Source: Candidatus Nanosynbacter sp. HMT-352
GTDB taxonomy: Bacteria > Patescibacteriota > Saccharimonadia > Saccharimonadales > Saccharimonadaceae
Reading direction: 5' to 3'
Assembly: GCF_022819365.1 (NCBI RefSeq)
Contig: NZ_CP089289.1
Span: 248,001 to 312,000, forward strand
Length of the DNA stretch: 64,000 bases
Shown in pieces: positions 8,422 through 17,401 of the stretch. The notes below the pieces were generated by a model. The model searched no databases. It was not told the DNA's origin and saw only the letters and a list, made by a program, of their open reading frames with translations. The translations under genes were made by a program, and so were the position numbers. The stretch's first letter is position 1. Every line of letters starts with the position of its first letter.

Positions 8422-9791
8422 TGAGTAAGATTAGTGATTTTATCGGCAAGAGCGCGGTCGAGAACGTAAAAGAAGCGTTGCGACGAGCGCGTGAAATTGA
8501 GGAATATAATGCGCTGCTTAGCTTAACGGAAGAGCGTGCGCTGGAGCGAGCAGAAAAAGTTGACGCTGGCGAGATTTCTGGACGATTGGTGGGCGTGCCA
8601 TTTGTTGTGAAGGACAATTTTTTGGCGTTTGGTGCGCCAACAACTGCCGCTTCAAAAATGCTAGAAAACTTTAATGCGCCACTACAGGCGACGGCTGTTG
8701 AGAAATTGGAAGCGGAAGGTGCGATTTGCATTGGTAAGGCGAATTTGGATGCTTTTGCGCACGGCGGTTCGACGGAAAACTCGGCATTTGGCCCAACTAA
8801 GAACGCTGCAGATGAAACGCGAGTTGCTGGTGGATCATCTGGCGGATCGGCGGTAGTTACGGCGCTTGACGTGGTTCCGTTTGCACTTGGTACGGACACT
8901 GGTGGTTCGATTCGTCAGCCAGCCAGCTTTAACGGGGTTGTTGGAATTAAGCCGACTTATGGAGCTGTTAGTCGTTATGGCGTGGTTGCTATGGCGTCAA
9001 GTACGGACACGATCGGTTGTTTTGCTACGAACGCAGAAGACACTGATTTGGTGATGGAAATTATGGCTGGTCGCGATGATAAGGATATGACGACTTTGCC
9101 TGATTTTTGGAATAATCAGCCAGGATTTGCAAAGAAAAAGATAGGTCTGGTCAAGCAATGTATGACCGATGACGTGGACGCGGAAGTTCGCCAAAAAACG
9201 CTTGATTATGCGGAGAAATTGAAGCAGCTTGGCTACGAAATTGAAGAAGTGGATTTGAGCATGATGCAACATTCTCTGGCGATGTATTACATAATTGTGC
9301 CAGCGGAATTATCCTCGAATTTGGCGCGATATGACGGCGTGCGATATGGTCATCGAGCGGCGGAAGTAAAAACTTTGGCGGAACTTTACGGTCGCAGTCG
9401 AAATGAAGGATTTATGACTGAGAATAAGCGACGAATCATGATAGGGAGCTTTGTGTTGTCAAGTGGATTCTTTGACGCTTACTACATGCAGGCTCAAAAA
9501 GCCAGGACGTTGTTGATTGACGAATTTAAGAAGTTATTTACCGAATATGACGCGCTATTGATGCCGGTTGCACCGACTCCTGCGTTTAAGATTGGGGAGA
9601 ATGCTAGTGATCCGATAAAGATGTATTTGGCGGACATTATGACTGTGCCGGCAAGTTTGGCTGGACTTCCTGCGGTTGCCGCGCCAGCTGGAAATAGTGA
9701 CGAAGGTTTGCCAATTGGCGTGCAGCTTATCGGCGATTACAAGTCGGACAAGAACTTGCTGAAGCTAGTTTCGGAAGTGGAGAAGATTTGA
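8421..9791 (+). CDS. gatA: Asp/Glu-tRNA(Asn/Gln) amidotransferase subunit A
   Basis: A 456-residue amidase-signature enzyme that releases ammonia from glutamine for the GatB transamidation site. The Ser-Ser-Lys triad is visible: Lys in PFVVKDNF, Ser in the GGSSGGSA block, and the nucleophile region GTDTGGSIRQPA. The C terminus has the usual LPIGVQLIGDY. It is slightly shorter than typical GatA (about 480). It sits second in the gatC-gatA-x-gatB operon with one-base overlaps on both sides. Confidence 0.95.
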   Translation: MSKISDFIGKSAVENVKEALRRAREIEEYNALLSLTEERALERAEKVDAGEISGRLVGVPFVVKDNFLAFGAPTTAASKMLENFNAPLQATAVEKLEAEGAICIGKANLDAFAHGGSTENSAFGPTKNAADETRVAGGSSGGSAVVTALDVVPFALGTDTGGSIRQPASFNGVVGIKPTYGAVSRYGVVAMASSTDTIGCFATNAEDTDLVMEIMAGRDDKDMTTLPDFWNNQPGFAKKKIGLVKQCMTDDVDAEVRQKTLDYAEKLKQLGYEIEEVDLSMMQHSLAMYYIIVPAELSSNLARYDGVRYGHRAAEVKTLAELYGRSRNEGFMTENKRRIMIGSFVLSSGFFDAYYMQAQKARTLLIDEFKKLFTEYDALLMPVAPTPAFKIGENASDPIKMYLADIMTVPASLAGLPAVAAPAGNSDEGLPIGVQLIGDYKSDKNLLKLVSEVEKI

Positions 9792-10210
9792 TGGACGGAT
9801 TAATAGTCGCGATAGTTGTTGCGGCGTTGATTATCGGCGCCTTGCTGATGATTTTCATTCAATTGACTTCTCGTGGTCGCGGTCAAATTGACAAGGAAAT
9901 GTACCAGAGGGTTTGGCGGCAAATTTTGCGCAATGTCGAAACCAGAAAATCGGAAAGTATGCAGATGGCGATAATGAAGGCGGATAAGTTGCTGGACAAA
10001 GCTATGCGCGACTGCGGCGTGGCTGGCGAAACGATGGGCGAGCGTATGAAATCTCGCAAGGGATATTGGAGCGATGAAAATGGGCTTTGGGCGGCACATA
10101 AATTGCGTAATCAAATTGCCCACGAGACTAACGTAACGGTAACGGCGCAGAGTTTTCGTCGAGCTATGGCAAGTTTTGAACAGGCATTAAAAGATTTGGG
10201 AGCATTATAA
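9791..10210 (+). CDS. Membrane-anchored protein with a HEPN-like RNxxxH motif
   Basis: A 139-residue protein encoded between gatA and gatB with one-base overlaps at both ends. ATG 9791 is preferred over the in-frame TTG three bases upstream. Residues 3-25 form one transmembrane helix and the rest is a mostly helical cytoplasmic domain. Near the C terminus RNQIAH (Arg106 to His111) fits the R-[N/D/H]-x3-H signature of HEPN ribonuclease and helical-bundle domains, preceded by an amphipathic helix (GLWAAHKL). Nuclease activity is not shown. Membership in the tRNA-amidotransferase operon makes an RNA-linked role worth testing. Confidence 0.55.
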   Translation: MDGLIVAIVVAALIIGALLMIFIQLTSRGRGQIDKEMYQRVWRQILRNVETRKSESMQMAIMKADKLLDKAMRDCGVAGETMGERMKSRKGYWSDENGLWAAHKLRNQIAHETNVTVTAQSFRRAMASFEQALKDLGAL

Positions 10211-11658
10211 TGAGTGTATATGACGATTATGAAATGACAATTGGTATCGAATGTCACGTTCAGCTAGCGACGAAAACCAAGCTATTTAGTCCGGCTGATA
10301 ATGACGCTCGTGACGCTGAGCCGAATACTAAGACGCATCAGATTGACTTTGGTTTGCCGGGGATGTTGCCAGTTTTGAACAAGCGCGCCGTTGAGTTGGC
10401 AGTTCGTGCTGGAAAAGCCTTGAATTCGCCGATTGCGCACGTTAGCCGATTTGATCGAAAGCATTATTTTTATCCAGATTTACCAAAGGGCTATCAGACT
10501 TCACAGATGTATAATCCGATTATTTTGGCTGGATATGTCGACGCGCCGCTGGAAGATGGTTCTTTGAAACGCGTGCGAATTGATCATGCTCACATGGAGG
10601 AAGATGCTGGTAAATTGACGCATCATGACGGCTATTCGTTGGTCGACCTTAACCGCGCTGGCACGCCGCTGATTGAGATTGTTTCTGAGCCAGATATGCA
10701 TTCGGCCGAGGAAGCTAAAGCTTACGTTTCGGAACTTCATAAATTGATGGTTTACGCGGGTGTGACTTACGGCAATTTGTATCACGGAAATATGCGATTT
10801 GACGTCAATATTTCAGTAGCAAAGAAGGGTGCGGCAGAGCTTGGAAAGCGCGCAGAAATTAAAAATCTCAATTCCTTCCGCAGTGTTGAAAGGGCTGCTG
10901 AGTACGAGTTCAAGCGTCAAGTCGATATTTTGGAACGTGGCGAAGAAGTTGTTCAGGAGACCAGGGGTTGGAATGATGACAAGCAGATAACTATTTCTCA
11001 GAGGTCAAAGGAGGACGCACAGGATTATCGTTATATGCCAGACCCAGATATTCCGCCAGTTGTGTTGACTGACGAGGTGATTGCTGAAATTCAGTCCAAG
11101 GTGCCGATGCTTCCGGGCGAATATAGGGAAAAATGGAGTGTACTGAACTTGGATAAATCTGTTATCAATTCGCTTTTGTCTAATCAGGATTACGCCCAGA
11201 TTACATTGGAAGTTCAGGAAAAGTCGGGCGAGGCGTCCGCTAAGCGAGTCGCGCATTGGTTTGCGAGTGCATTGACAGCTTCTGACGAAAGTGACGCGCA
11301 AACAGACAATGAATCTACACGCGTGGCGGTTGACGATTTGATAGAATTGGCTGAAATGACAGAGAAGTCTGAAGTTTCCAGCACGAATGCGAAGGAGTTA
11401 TTCAATGAGCTTCTGGTTGGCGCGAAAAATCCGCGTAAGCTTGCCGAAGAGAAGAATTTGTTGCAAGTTTCTGATGAATCGGCGATTGCTGCAATCGTTG
11501 ACGAAGTTCTGAGTGATCCAGCTTCGGCGGCGTCAATTGCAGACATCAAGGCTGGAAAAGATAAGGCTATTGGTTATTTAGTTGGGCAAGTCATGAAGAA
11601 GTCTAAGGGTCAAGCCAACCCAAGCCTTGCGCAAAAACTGATTCGCGAAAGACTTTAG
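10210..11658 (+). CDS. gatB: Asp/Glu-tRNA(Asn/Gln) amidotransferase subunit B
   Basis: A 482-residue GatB, the subunit that binds misacylated tRNA, activates the side-chain carboxylate with ATP and amidates it. Signatures are IGIECHVQL at residues 11-19, FYPDLPKGYQ, the DHAHMEEDAGKL stretch and the C-terminal YqeY-like helical domain ending in the SKGQANP segment. The length is standard. It shares a one-base overlap with the HEPN-like gene, so all four gat-operon genes are probably translated as a coupled set. No terminator is evident before galU. Confidence 0.95.
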   Translation: MSVYDDYEMTIGIECHVQLATKTKLFSPADNDARDAEPNTKTHQIDFGLPGMLPVLNKRAVELAVRAGKALNSPIAHVSRFDRKHYFYPDLPKGYQTSQMYNPIILAGYVDAPLEDGSLKRVRIDHAHMEEDAGKLTHHDGYSLVDLNRAGTPLIEIVSEPDMHSAEEAKAYVSELHKLMVYAGVTYGNLYHGNMRFDVNISVAKKGAAELGKRAEIKNLNSFRSVERAAEYEFKRQVDILERGEEVVQETRGWNDDKQITISQRSKEDAQDYRYMPDPDIPPVVLTDEVIAEIQSKVPMLPGEYREKWSVLNLDKSVINSLLSNQDYAQITLEVQEKSGEASAKRVAHWFASALTASDESDAQTDNESTRVAVDDLIELAEMTEKSEVSSTNAKELFNELLVGAKNPRKLAEEKNLLQVSDESAIAAIVDEVLSDPASAASIADIKAGKDKAIGYLVGQVMKKSKGQANPSLAQKLIRERL

Positions 11659-11693
11659 AATTGCTGAAGATAATAGAGAATAGGAGCTGAAAC

Positions 11694-12587
11694 ATGAGAA
11701 AACCAACTAAAGCTATCATCGCCGCTGCCGGTTTTGGTACGCGATTTTTGCCGCAAACCAAAGCCATGCCAAAGGAGATGTTGCCGCTGATTGATAAGCC
11801 AATTATTCAATACGTCGTTGAGGAATTGGTTGAGGCCGGCATTAAAGATATCATTATTATCGGTAGCGCGAATAAGCGAGCAATCGAGGATCATTTTGAC
11901 GAGCCGAATGAAGAACTTTTGGCCAATTTGCGCGCTGGCGGTCCTAAAAAACAGCCGTTCATTGACGCGGTGCAGAATTTGGCTGATATGGCGAACTTTA
12001 TTTATATTCGCCAGAAAGGTCCGTACGGCAACGCAACGCCTTTGGCGTGTGCTTCGCATTTGATTCATCATGACGAGCCTGTGATTTACACATTTGCAGA
12101 CGACTTTATTGCGGCTAGTCCAAGTCGTTTCAAGCAGATGATTGAGGCGTCAGAAAACCTAGACGGAGCGGTTTTGTCGTGTAAGAAAATCACCGATGAT
12201 GCGGAGTTTGATCGCTATGGAGTCGTCAACGGTCAAGTAGTGAAAGACGGCGTTATAAAAATGACGAATATCGTTGAAAAGCCGGGCAAGGAGAATGCGC
12301 CTTCTGATTTGGCTAGCGTCAGTAGCTATTTACTTCCAGGCGAAATTTTCGGCTATCTAGACAAAGCCAAGGAAGAGTTTGATGACAACGGCGAGTTTAC
12401 GATTCAGCCAATTATGCAGCAAATGATTGACGACGGATTTGATTTCTATGGCGTAGAGATTACGAACGGCACTTATTATGACACTGGTGACAAATTGGAA
12501 TATCTAAAAACGGTGATCGATTTTGGGCTGCGTGACCCTAACTTTGGCGATAAATTACGCGCTCATCTGACGGATCGCCTAAAATAA
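11694..12587 (+). CDS. galU: UTP-glucose-1-phosphate uridylyltransferase
   Basis: A 297-residue nucleotidyltransferase making UDP-glucose for glycans and cell-envelope polymers. The N-terminal motif (AAGFGTRFLPQTKAMPKEM, residues 11-29) binds the nucleotide and metal. IVEKPGKENAPSDLA and the TIQPIMQQMIDDG segment are typical of GalU. AGGAG lies 7-8 nt before ATG 11694. The gap from gatB is only 35 bp, with no clear promoter or terminator, so it may be read through from the gat operon. Confidence 0.93.
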   Translation: MRKPTKAIIAAAGFGTRFLPQTKAMPKEMLPLIDKPIIQYVVEELVEAGIKDIIIIGSANKRAIEDHFDEPNEELLANLRAGGPKKQPFIDAVQNLADMANFIYIRQKGPYGNATPLACASHLIHHDEPVIYTFADDFIAASPSRFKQMIEASENLDGAVLSCKKITDDAEFDRYGVVNGQVVKDGVIKMTNIVEKPGKENAPSDLASVSSYLLPGEIFGYLDKAKEEFDDNGEFTIQPIMQQMIDDGFDFYGVEITNGTYYDTGDKLEYLKTVIDFGLRDPNFGDKLRAHLTDRLK

Positions 12588-12602
12588 TGTATAATAAATA
12601 GC

Positions 12603-12890
12603 ATGAACGGATTGCTTATTATTCTAGTGGTTTTGATGGCGATTTTTGTCATCATGATGATCGCTATGACAATTTCTATCATCAAATTAACGCGCCAAAT
12701 TCACCAAACTCAGCAAAACGTGGAGGCGATAAGCCAGCGAATTGCTAACTTAAACGGAATCGTAAGTACGGTTTCAATTGGTGTGGAACTAGCCAAAAGC
12801 TTCGCTTCAAAGAGTGGATTTTTCTCGAAATTTTTCTCAAAGAAGAAGGTAAAAAAGAGTGAAAAAGTCAGCCAAAGAACAGCCAAATAA
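12603..12890 (+). CDS. Small single-pass membrane protein
   Basis: A 95-residue protein with one long N-terminal transmembrane helix (about residues 3-29), a short helical segment with heptad-like spacing, and a Lys/Ser-rich tail. It resembles small envelope proteins of the DUF948/YtxH kind only in layout. TATAAT (12590-12595) ends 7 nt before ATG, so it probably starts a leaderless transcript. The next gene begins inside its last 32 bases in another frame. Confidence 0.55.
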   Translation: MNGLLIILVVLMAIFVIMMIAMTISIIKLTRQIHQTQQNVEAISQRIANLNGIVSTVSIGVELAKSFASKSGFFSKFFSKKKVKKSEKVSQRTAK

Positions 12891-13155
12891 GTTGGCGAAG
12901 AAAATTGTTCGTGATAATGAAAACGACGCTCGTCGGGCGATTCTGGAGGATTTGTTCTTTGATTTTCATAAATCTCGCCACCAGGTTTACTGGGTGAATT
13001 TTGTTCGCGGAATTTTCTTTGGTCTGGGAAGTGCTTTGGGTGCGACGTTATTGATTGCGATATTGATTTGGATTTTGGGGCAATTTGCCGACATCTTCCC
13101 GCCGTTGGCTGATTTTATCAACCACTTAATTGAGACAATGCAACGCCGTCAATAG
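12859..13155 (+). CDS. DUF5665-like membrane protein
   Basis: A 98-residue protein with a charged N-terminal helix, then FVRGIFFGLGSALGATLL and a second hydrophobic stretch, matching my memory of the DUF5665 pattern (NFxRGxxxGxGxxxG). A GTG start at 12859 gives a 32-base overlap with the preceding membrane gene, implying coupled translation. Function is unknown. Confidence 0.6.
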   Translation: MKKSAKEQPNKLAKKIVRDNENDARRAILEDLFFDFHKSRHQVYWVNFVRGIFFGLGSALGATLLIAILIWILGQFADIFPPLADFINHLIETMQRRQ

Positions 13156-13174
13156 CGTGCTATAATTGTTATTA

Positions 13175-16100
13175 ATGACTGAGGGGAAAAGCGAACAATC
13201 ATCGTCGGCGGCTTTGAAGCCGTCAGATTTCGTGCATCTTCATAATCACACTTTTCATTCGGTGCTGGACGGATTGACTAAGATTCATGACTTGGTCGAT
13301 AAGGTTAAGGAGCTCGGAATGGAGGCTGCTGCCGTAACTGATCACGGCACGATGAGCGGCATTCTGGACTATTACAAGACCGCCAAAAAAGCGGGAATTA
13401 AGCCGATTATCGGAATTGAAACTTACGTGGCGACTCGTTCACGATTTGACCGCGATCCAGGCAAGGACAAGCAGCGTTTTCACTTGACCGTGCTGGCGAT
13501 GAACAATACGGGTTTTCACAATCTGATGAAGTTGTCGACGCGCGCTAATCTGGAGGGAATGTATTATAAGCCGCGAATTGATCATGATTTGCTGGAGGAG
13601 TTGAATGAGGGGCTGATTGTTCTGAGTGGCTGTGCGAGTGGTGAAATTGGTGTGGCGCTGAAAGAAGATGATTATGATCGCGCTCGTGATATTGCCAAGT
13701 GGTACAAGTCGATTTTTGACGATCGTTATTATCTGGAGCTACAGGATCATGGACATCCGAAGTCGAATACTCACTGGGACGTGCAGGAAAAAATTAATGA
13801 AGGCTTGATTAAGCTTTCAAAAGAGCTTGGTATTGAAATGGTAGTAACTTGTGATGGTCACTATTTGACGCACGAATATCAAGACGCACACGAGATTCTG
13901 CTTTGTGTTGGGACGGGCTCGTATCTCAGTGATGAAAAGCGAATGAGCTTGAAGGATTTTGAGCTTCATTTGACAGATCCGCGCGATATTATCGATCACT
14001 GGGGTGAGGAATTTCCTGAAGTTATTCGCAACACGAAAAAAATAGCTGATCGCTGCGACGTTGAGATTGAGCTTGGGCGAATTCTTATTCCAAAATATCC
14101 ATTGCCAGATGGCGAGAATGAACATTCATATCTGCTTAGATTGACATATCAAGGTTTATTGCAGCGTTACAATGGAGCTTCGAAGGAGGAGGCTGAGAAA
14201 TTAGACCCTGACGAAATTATTCCGAAGTTGTCTGATGAGGTTCGTGAGCGCGCTAAGATGGAGCTTGGCGTGATGGGAAATATGGGCTATGAAGGTTATT
14301 TCTTGATCGTCCAGGATTTTATCAACTGGGGAAAATCGCAGGGAATTGTTTTTGGGCCTGGGCGCGGTAGTGCGGCTGGTTCAATTATTGCGTATGCACT
14401 GAACATTACAGATCTTGATCCTCTAAAATACGGTTTGCTGTTTGAGCGATTCCTGAATCCTGATCGTATTTCTATGCCCGACATCGACGTCGATATTCAG
14501 GATACGCGTCGCGATGAAGTGATTGAATATTGTGCGAAAAAATATGGCGAAGATCATGTCAGTAATATCGCAACGTTCGGTAAGATGTTTGGTCGTATGG
14601 CAGTGCGTGACGTAGCTAGGGTTTTGGAAGTTCCGTACGCTGAGAGCGACCGCTTGGCGAAGTTAGTTCCGCCGCCAAACCAGGGGCGTCATATTCCGCT
14701 ATCTGTGAGTATTAAAGAGGATGCGGATCTTCGGAATGAATATGAAAATAATCCGACCGCAAAGGAAGTTTTGGACTATGCAATTCAGCTGGAAGGGACG
14801 ATTCGTAGCCACGGCGTTCATGCTTGTGGCGTGGTGATTGCGCCAGATACGTTGGTCAATTATATCCCACTTGAAATGGCGCAAAAGGGCGTGGTGGCAA
14901 CTCAGTTCCCGATGGGTGAGGTTGAAGAGTTGGGTCTATTGAAGATGGACTTCTTGGGGCTTTCGAACCTTACGATTATTAATAACGCCATGAGGATTAT
15001 CCGAAAAGCTTACAAGAAAGAGATTAATCTTTCGGAGCTGCCTCTTGATGATAAAAAGACCTATGAGCTGTTTCAGCGCGGCGACACGACTGGTGTATTC
15101 CAGTTGGAATCGGCGGGAATGAAACGGTATTTGCGCGGGCTAAAGCCGACTACGTTTGAAGACATTATTGCTATGGTGGCTCTTTATCGTCCGGGCCCAA
15201 TGCAGTTTATTGACAGTTTTATTAGGCGTAAACACGGCGAGGAAGAGATAACTTATTTGCATGCTGGAATGAAAAACTCGCTGAAAAATACTTACGGAAT
15301 TTTGGTCTATCAGGAGCAGTTTATGCAGATTTCTAAGGAATGGTGCGGATTTACTGGTGGTCAGGCTGACACGTTGCGAAAGGCTGTTGGTAAGAAAAAA
15401 ATTGACTTGATGAAAAAGGTCAAGCCTGAATTCGTCGAGGGTGCGGTTAAAGTTGGTGGTGCAACTAAGGAAATTGCGGAAACTTTCTGGACTCAGCTGG
15501 AAGAGTTCGCTAATTATTGTTTCAATAAGTCGCACGCCGCTTGTTATGGTTTGATTGCTTATTGGACGGCTTATTTGAAAGCGCATTATCCTGACGCGTT
15601 TATGGCGGCGCTTATGACTAGCGACCACGACGACACTGATCGTCTGGCAATTGAAATCACTGAGTGTAAGCACATGGGAATTAGTGTACTGAGTCCTGAT
15701 GTAAATGAATCATTCGTTGAGTTTGCTGTGGTGCCGAATGAGAATAAAATTCGTTTCGGAATGTCGGCGGTGAAGGGCGTTGGTGTTGGTGCGGTCGAGG
15801 AAGTTCTGCGAGCGCGCGAGGAGGGTGTGTTCTTGTCGGTGGAAGATTTTGCCAAGCGTGTTTCGACCAGTAAATTTAATCGCAAGGCTTGGGAGTCGCT
15901 TATTAAATCTGGTGCATTTGATGATATGGGCGATCGATCTGATTTGCTTTTCAATCTGGATTCTATTACGTCATTTGCGTCCAAGCTCCAAAAAGAAGCC
16001 GCCAGTGGGCAGACAAATTTGTTTGGAATGCTGGGTGGCGATGATGCGGCGAGCGTCCAATCAACTCTCCATCTCCAGAAGGCTCCTGTGAAACACGACG

Positions 16101-16915
16101 ATAAAGAGCGCTTGATGTGGGAGCGAGAATTGTTGGGGTTGTATATCTCGGCGCATCCGCTTGATAGATATGAAACGTATTTGAGCGAACAAACTCAACC
16201 ATTAACGCAGTTGGTTCCTGAGTACGACAGTCGAATGATGACGGTTGGGGGAATTATTAGTACCGTTCGTACAATTGTCACAAAAAGCGGTTCAAAAATG
16301 GCGTTCGTGGGAATTGAGGACAAGTTTGGTGAGGGCGAGATAATTGTCTTTCCAAATCTGTATGAGAAAGTTGGAGCCAAGTTGGTTCAGGACGCGGTGA
16401 TTCGAGTTTCTGGTAAAAATTCAGCGCGAGATCGTGACGGAAATTTGGGCAATGAAAGTAAGCTAATTGCCGATGATATTATTGCGATTACGGACAACGA
16501 TATCAATGGCTATGAGTCGACTGGACGTAAAATGGAAGCGCCAAAAATTAGCTCTGCCGTAAAAAAAGAGCGCCGTGAAGCTTATCGTAATCAGAAAAAT
16601 GGAGTTTCTCCGAAGTCTGCCGTAAAGAATGACGCCGCCAAACCACAACCAAAAACTCATTCGGCGCCTGTTAATGTTGCGCCAGAAATTCCCGCCTCAA
16701 AGTTATTTGTGTATATTAAAGATCCGAATGACCATTCGCGGTTAGTGAAAATGAAGTCTGTGTGCGGCGAGAATGCTGGCACGACTGACGTGGTTTTGGT
16801 GCTGGGCGAGAAAGAAAAATCAGCCATGCGCCTGCCGTTTAAGGTGGATGCTAATGACAATCTATTAAGCCAATTAAAAAACACTCTGGGTGAAGAGTGT
16901 GTAGTTCTAAAGTGA
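13175..16915 (+). CDS. dnaE: DNA polymerase III subunit alpha
   Basis: A 1246-residue replicative polymerase of the DnaE type. In order: a PHP domain with apparently intact metal ligands (HLHNHTFHSVLDG, VTDHGTMSG), the polymerase palm with PDIDVDIQD, fingers and the beta-binding region, then an OB-fold and a C-terminal domain of reduced conservation. An intact PHP site suggests built-in proofreading, which is inference. ATG 13175 is chosen over an upstream TTG because TATAAT (13161-13166) lies 8 nt before it, another apparently leaderless start. The stop codon lies inside an inverted repeat that marks the edge of cassette II. Confidence 0.95.
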   Translation: MTEGKSEQSSSAALKPSDFVHLHNHTFHSVLDGLTKIHDLVDKVKELGMEAAAVTDHGTMSGILDYYKTAKKAGIKPIIGIETYVATRSRFDRDPGKDKQRFHLTVLAMNNTGFHNLMKLSTRANLEGMYYKPRIDHDLLEELNEGLIVLSGCASGEIGVALKEDDYDRARDIAKWYKSIFDDRYYLELQDHGHPKSNTHWDVQEKINEGLIKLSKELGIEMVVTCDGHYLTHEYQDAHEILLCVGTGSYLSDEKRMSLKDFELHLTDPRDIIDHWGEEFPEVIRNTKKIADRCDVEIELGRILIPKYPLPDGENEHSYLLRLTYQGLLQRYNGASKEEAEKLDPDEIIPKLSDEVRERAKMELGVMGNMGYEGYFLIVQDFINWGKSQGIVFGPGRGSAAGSIIAYALNITDLDPLKYGLLFERFLNPDRISMPDIDVDIQDTRRDEVIEYCAKKYGEDHVSNIATFGKMFGRMAVRDVARVLEVPYAESDRLAKLVPPPNQGRHIPLSVSIKEDADLRNEYENNPTAKEVLDYAIQLEGTIRSHGVHACGVVIAPDTLVNYIPLEMAQKGVVATQFPMGEVEELGLLKMDFLGLSNLTIINNAMRIIRKAYKKEINLSELPLDDKKTYELFQRGDTTGVFQLESAGMKRYLRGLKPTTFEDIIAMVALYRPGPMQFIDSFIRRKHGEEEITYLHAGMKNSLKNTYGILVYQEQFMQISKEWCGFTGGQADTLRKAVGKKKIDLMKKVKPEFVEGAVKVGGATKEIAETFWTQLEEFANYCFNKSHAACYGLIAYWTAYLKAHYPDAFMAALMTSDHDDTDRLAIEITECKHMGISVLSPDVNESFVEFAVVPNENKIRFGMSAVKGVGVGAVEEVLRAREEGVFLSVEDFAKRVSTSKFNRKAWESLIKSGAFDDMGDRSDLLFNLDSITSFASKLQKEAASGQTNLFGMLGGDDAASVQSTLHLQKAPVKHDDKERLMWERELLGLYISAHPLDRYETYLSEQTQPLTQLVPEYDSRMMTVGGIISTVRTIVTKSGSKMAFVGIEDKFGEGEIIVFPNLYEKVGAKLVQDAVIRVSGKNSARDRDGNLGNESKLIADDIIAITDNDINGYESTGRKMEAPKISSAVKKERREAYRNQKNGVSPKSAVKNDAAKPQPKTHSAPVNVAPEIPASKLFVYIKDPNDHSRLVKMKSVCGENAGTTDVVLVLGEKEKSAMRLPFKVDANDNLLSQLKNTLGEECVVLK

Positions 16916-16986
16916 TAGTTAGCCCGCTGACAGAGGTCTCAGCCGAGACCAAAAGTCTCAAGGCGAGCTAACTATCTGTCAGCGGG
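16914..16986. repeat. Two crossing inverted repeats at the end of dnaE
   Basis: Arm A GATAGTTAGC (16914-16923) pairs with 16967-16976. Arm B CCCGCTGACAGA (16923-16934) pairs with 16975-16986. Because the order is A-B-A'-B', the helices cross, which means a pseudoknot or two alternative folds. A nested hairpin GGTCTC/GAGACC sits between. No long T run is present on either strand, so it is not an ordinary terminator. Confidence 0.7.
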
Positions 16987-17272
16987 ACTTGTCCCGCAGT
17001 TTGTTGTGCTCTTCGGCGCAGCCTCTATAGTAAAGGGCTGCGTAGGTCAAGGCTACCGCACAGTACCACACGAGTATCAGTACCGTGTGGTATGTTGGGC
17101 GATGAGGCGATTCCTCCACCATGTAATAGGTGAAGAAAAGTAACAGCCATGCTGCCGACGCAGCGGCGAGTGTATGCACCTTCCGGCCAACGCCCGAAGG
17201 GGATGTATAGGCATACCACACGGTATACATAGCAGCGAAGATCGTGGAGATGAAGAAGGTGTCAAAGGTCAT
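16979..17272 (-). CDS. Small three-helix membrane protein (cassette II)
   Basis: A 97-residue protein with three hydrophobic helices at roughly residues 4-24, 35-54 and 63-82, followed by a charged C-terminal tail. I recognise no family. ATG 17272 is preferred because AAAGGA and AGGA lie just upstream and the promoter and hairpin leader fit it; an upstream in-frame ATG at 17344 would lie inside the promoter. Codons end mainly in C or G, unlike its neighbours. The stop codon is part of the crossing inverted repeat. Confidence 0.55.
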   Translation of the reverse strand: MTFDTFFISTIFAAMYTVWYAYTSPSGVGRKVHTLAAASAAWLLLFFTYYMVEESPHRPTYHTVLILVWYCAVALTYAALYYRGCAEEHNKLRDKSR

Positions 17273-17299
17273 CTTCCTATTCCTTTCATGTAGGGGACT

Positions 17300-17363
17300 A
17301 CTTTCTCTGGGGGATTCCAGAGAAAGTTCATATAAATATAACACATATGCTTAATAAAGTCAA
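17300..17363 (-). promoter_or_regulatory. Promoter and 5'-end hairpin of cassette II
   Basis: On the minus strand TTGACT (17358-17363), a 17 bp spacer and TATATT (17335-17340) predict a start near 17328. The transcript would begin almost directly with a perfect 10 bp hairpin, CTTTCTCTGG/CCAGAGAAAG, a typical mRNA-stabilising position. Confidence 0.65.
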
Positions 17364-17401
17364 TAAGTAGACTTGAGGGATTTATTTATTCGTTGTTGAG
17401 A

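Larger units (their letters stand above)
16914..17363 (-). mobile_element. Foreign small-gene cassette II, tail-to-tail with dnaE
   Basis: A minus-strand unit with a consensus-like promoter (17335-17363), a leader beginning with a perfect hairpin, one small membrane-protein gene and a complex inverted repeat that begins within the dnaE stop codon. The coding part prefers C/G-ending codons compared with dnaE and the methyltransferase gene on either side. No recombinase is present. It matches cassettes I and III-V in layout but shares no obvious sequence with them. Confidence 0.5.
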
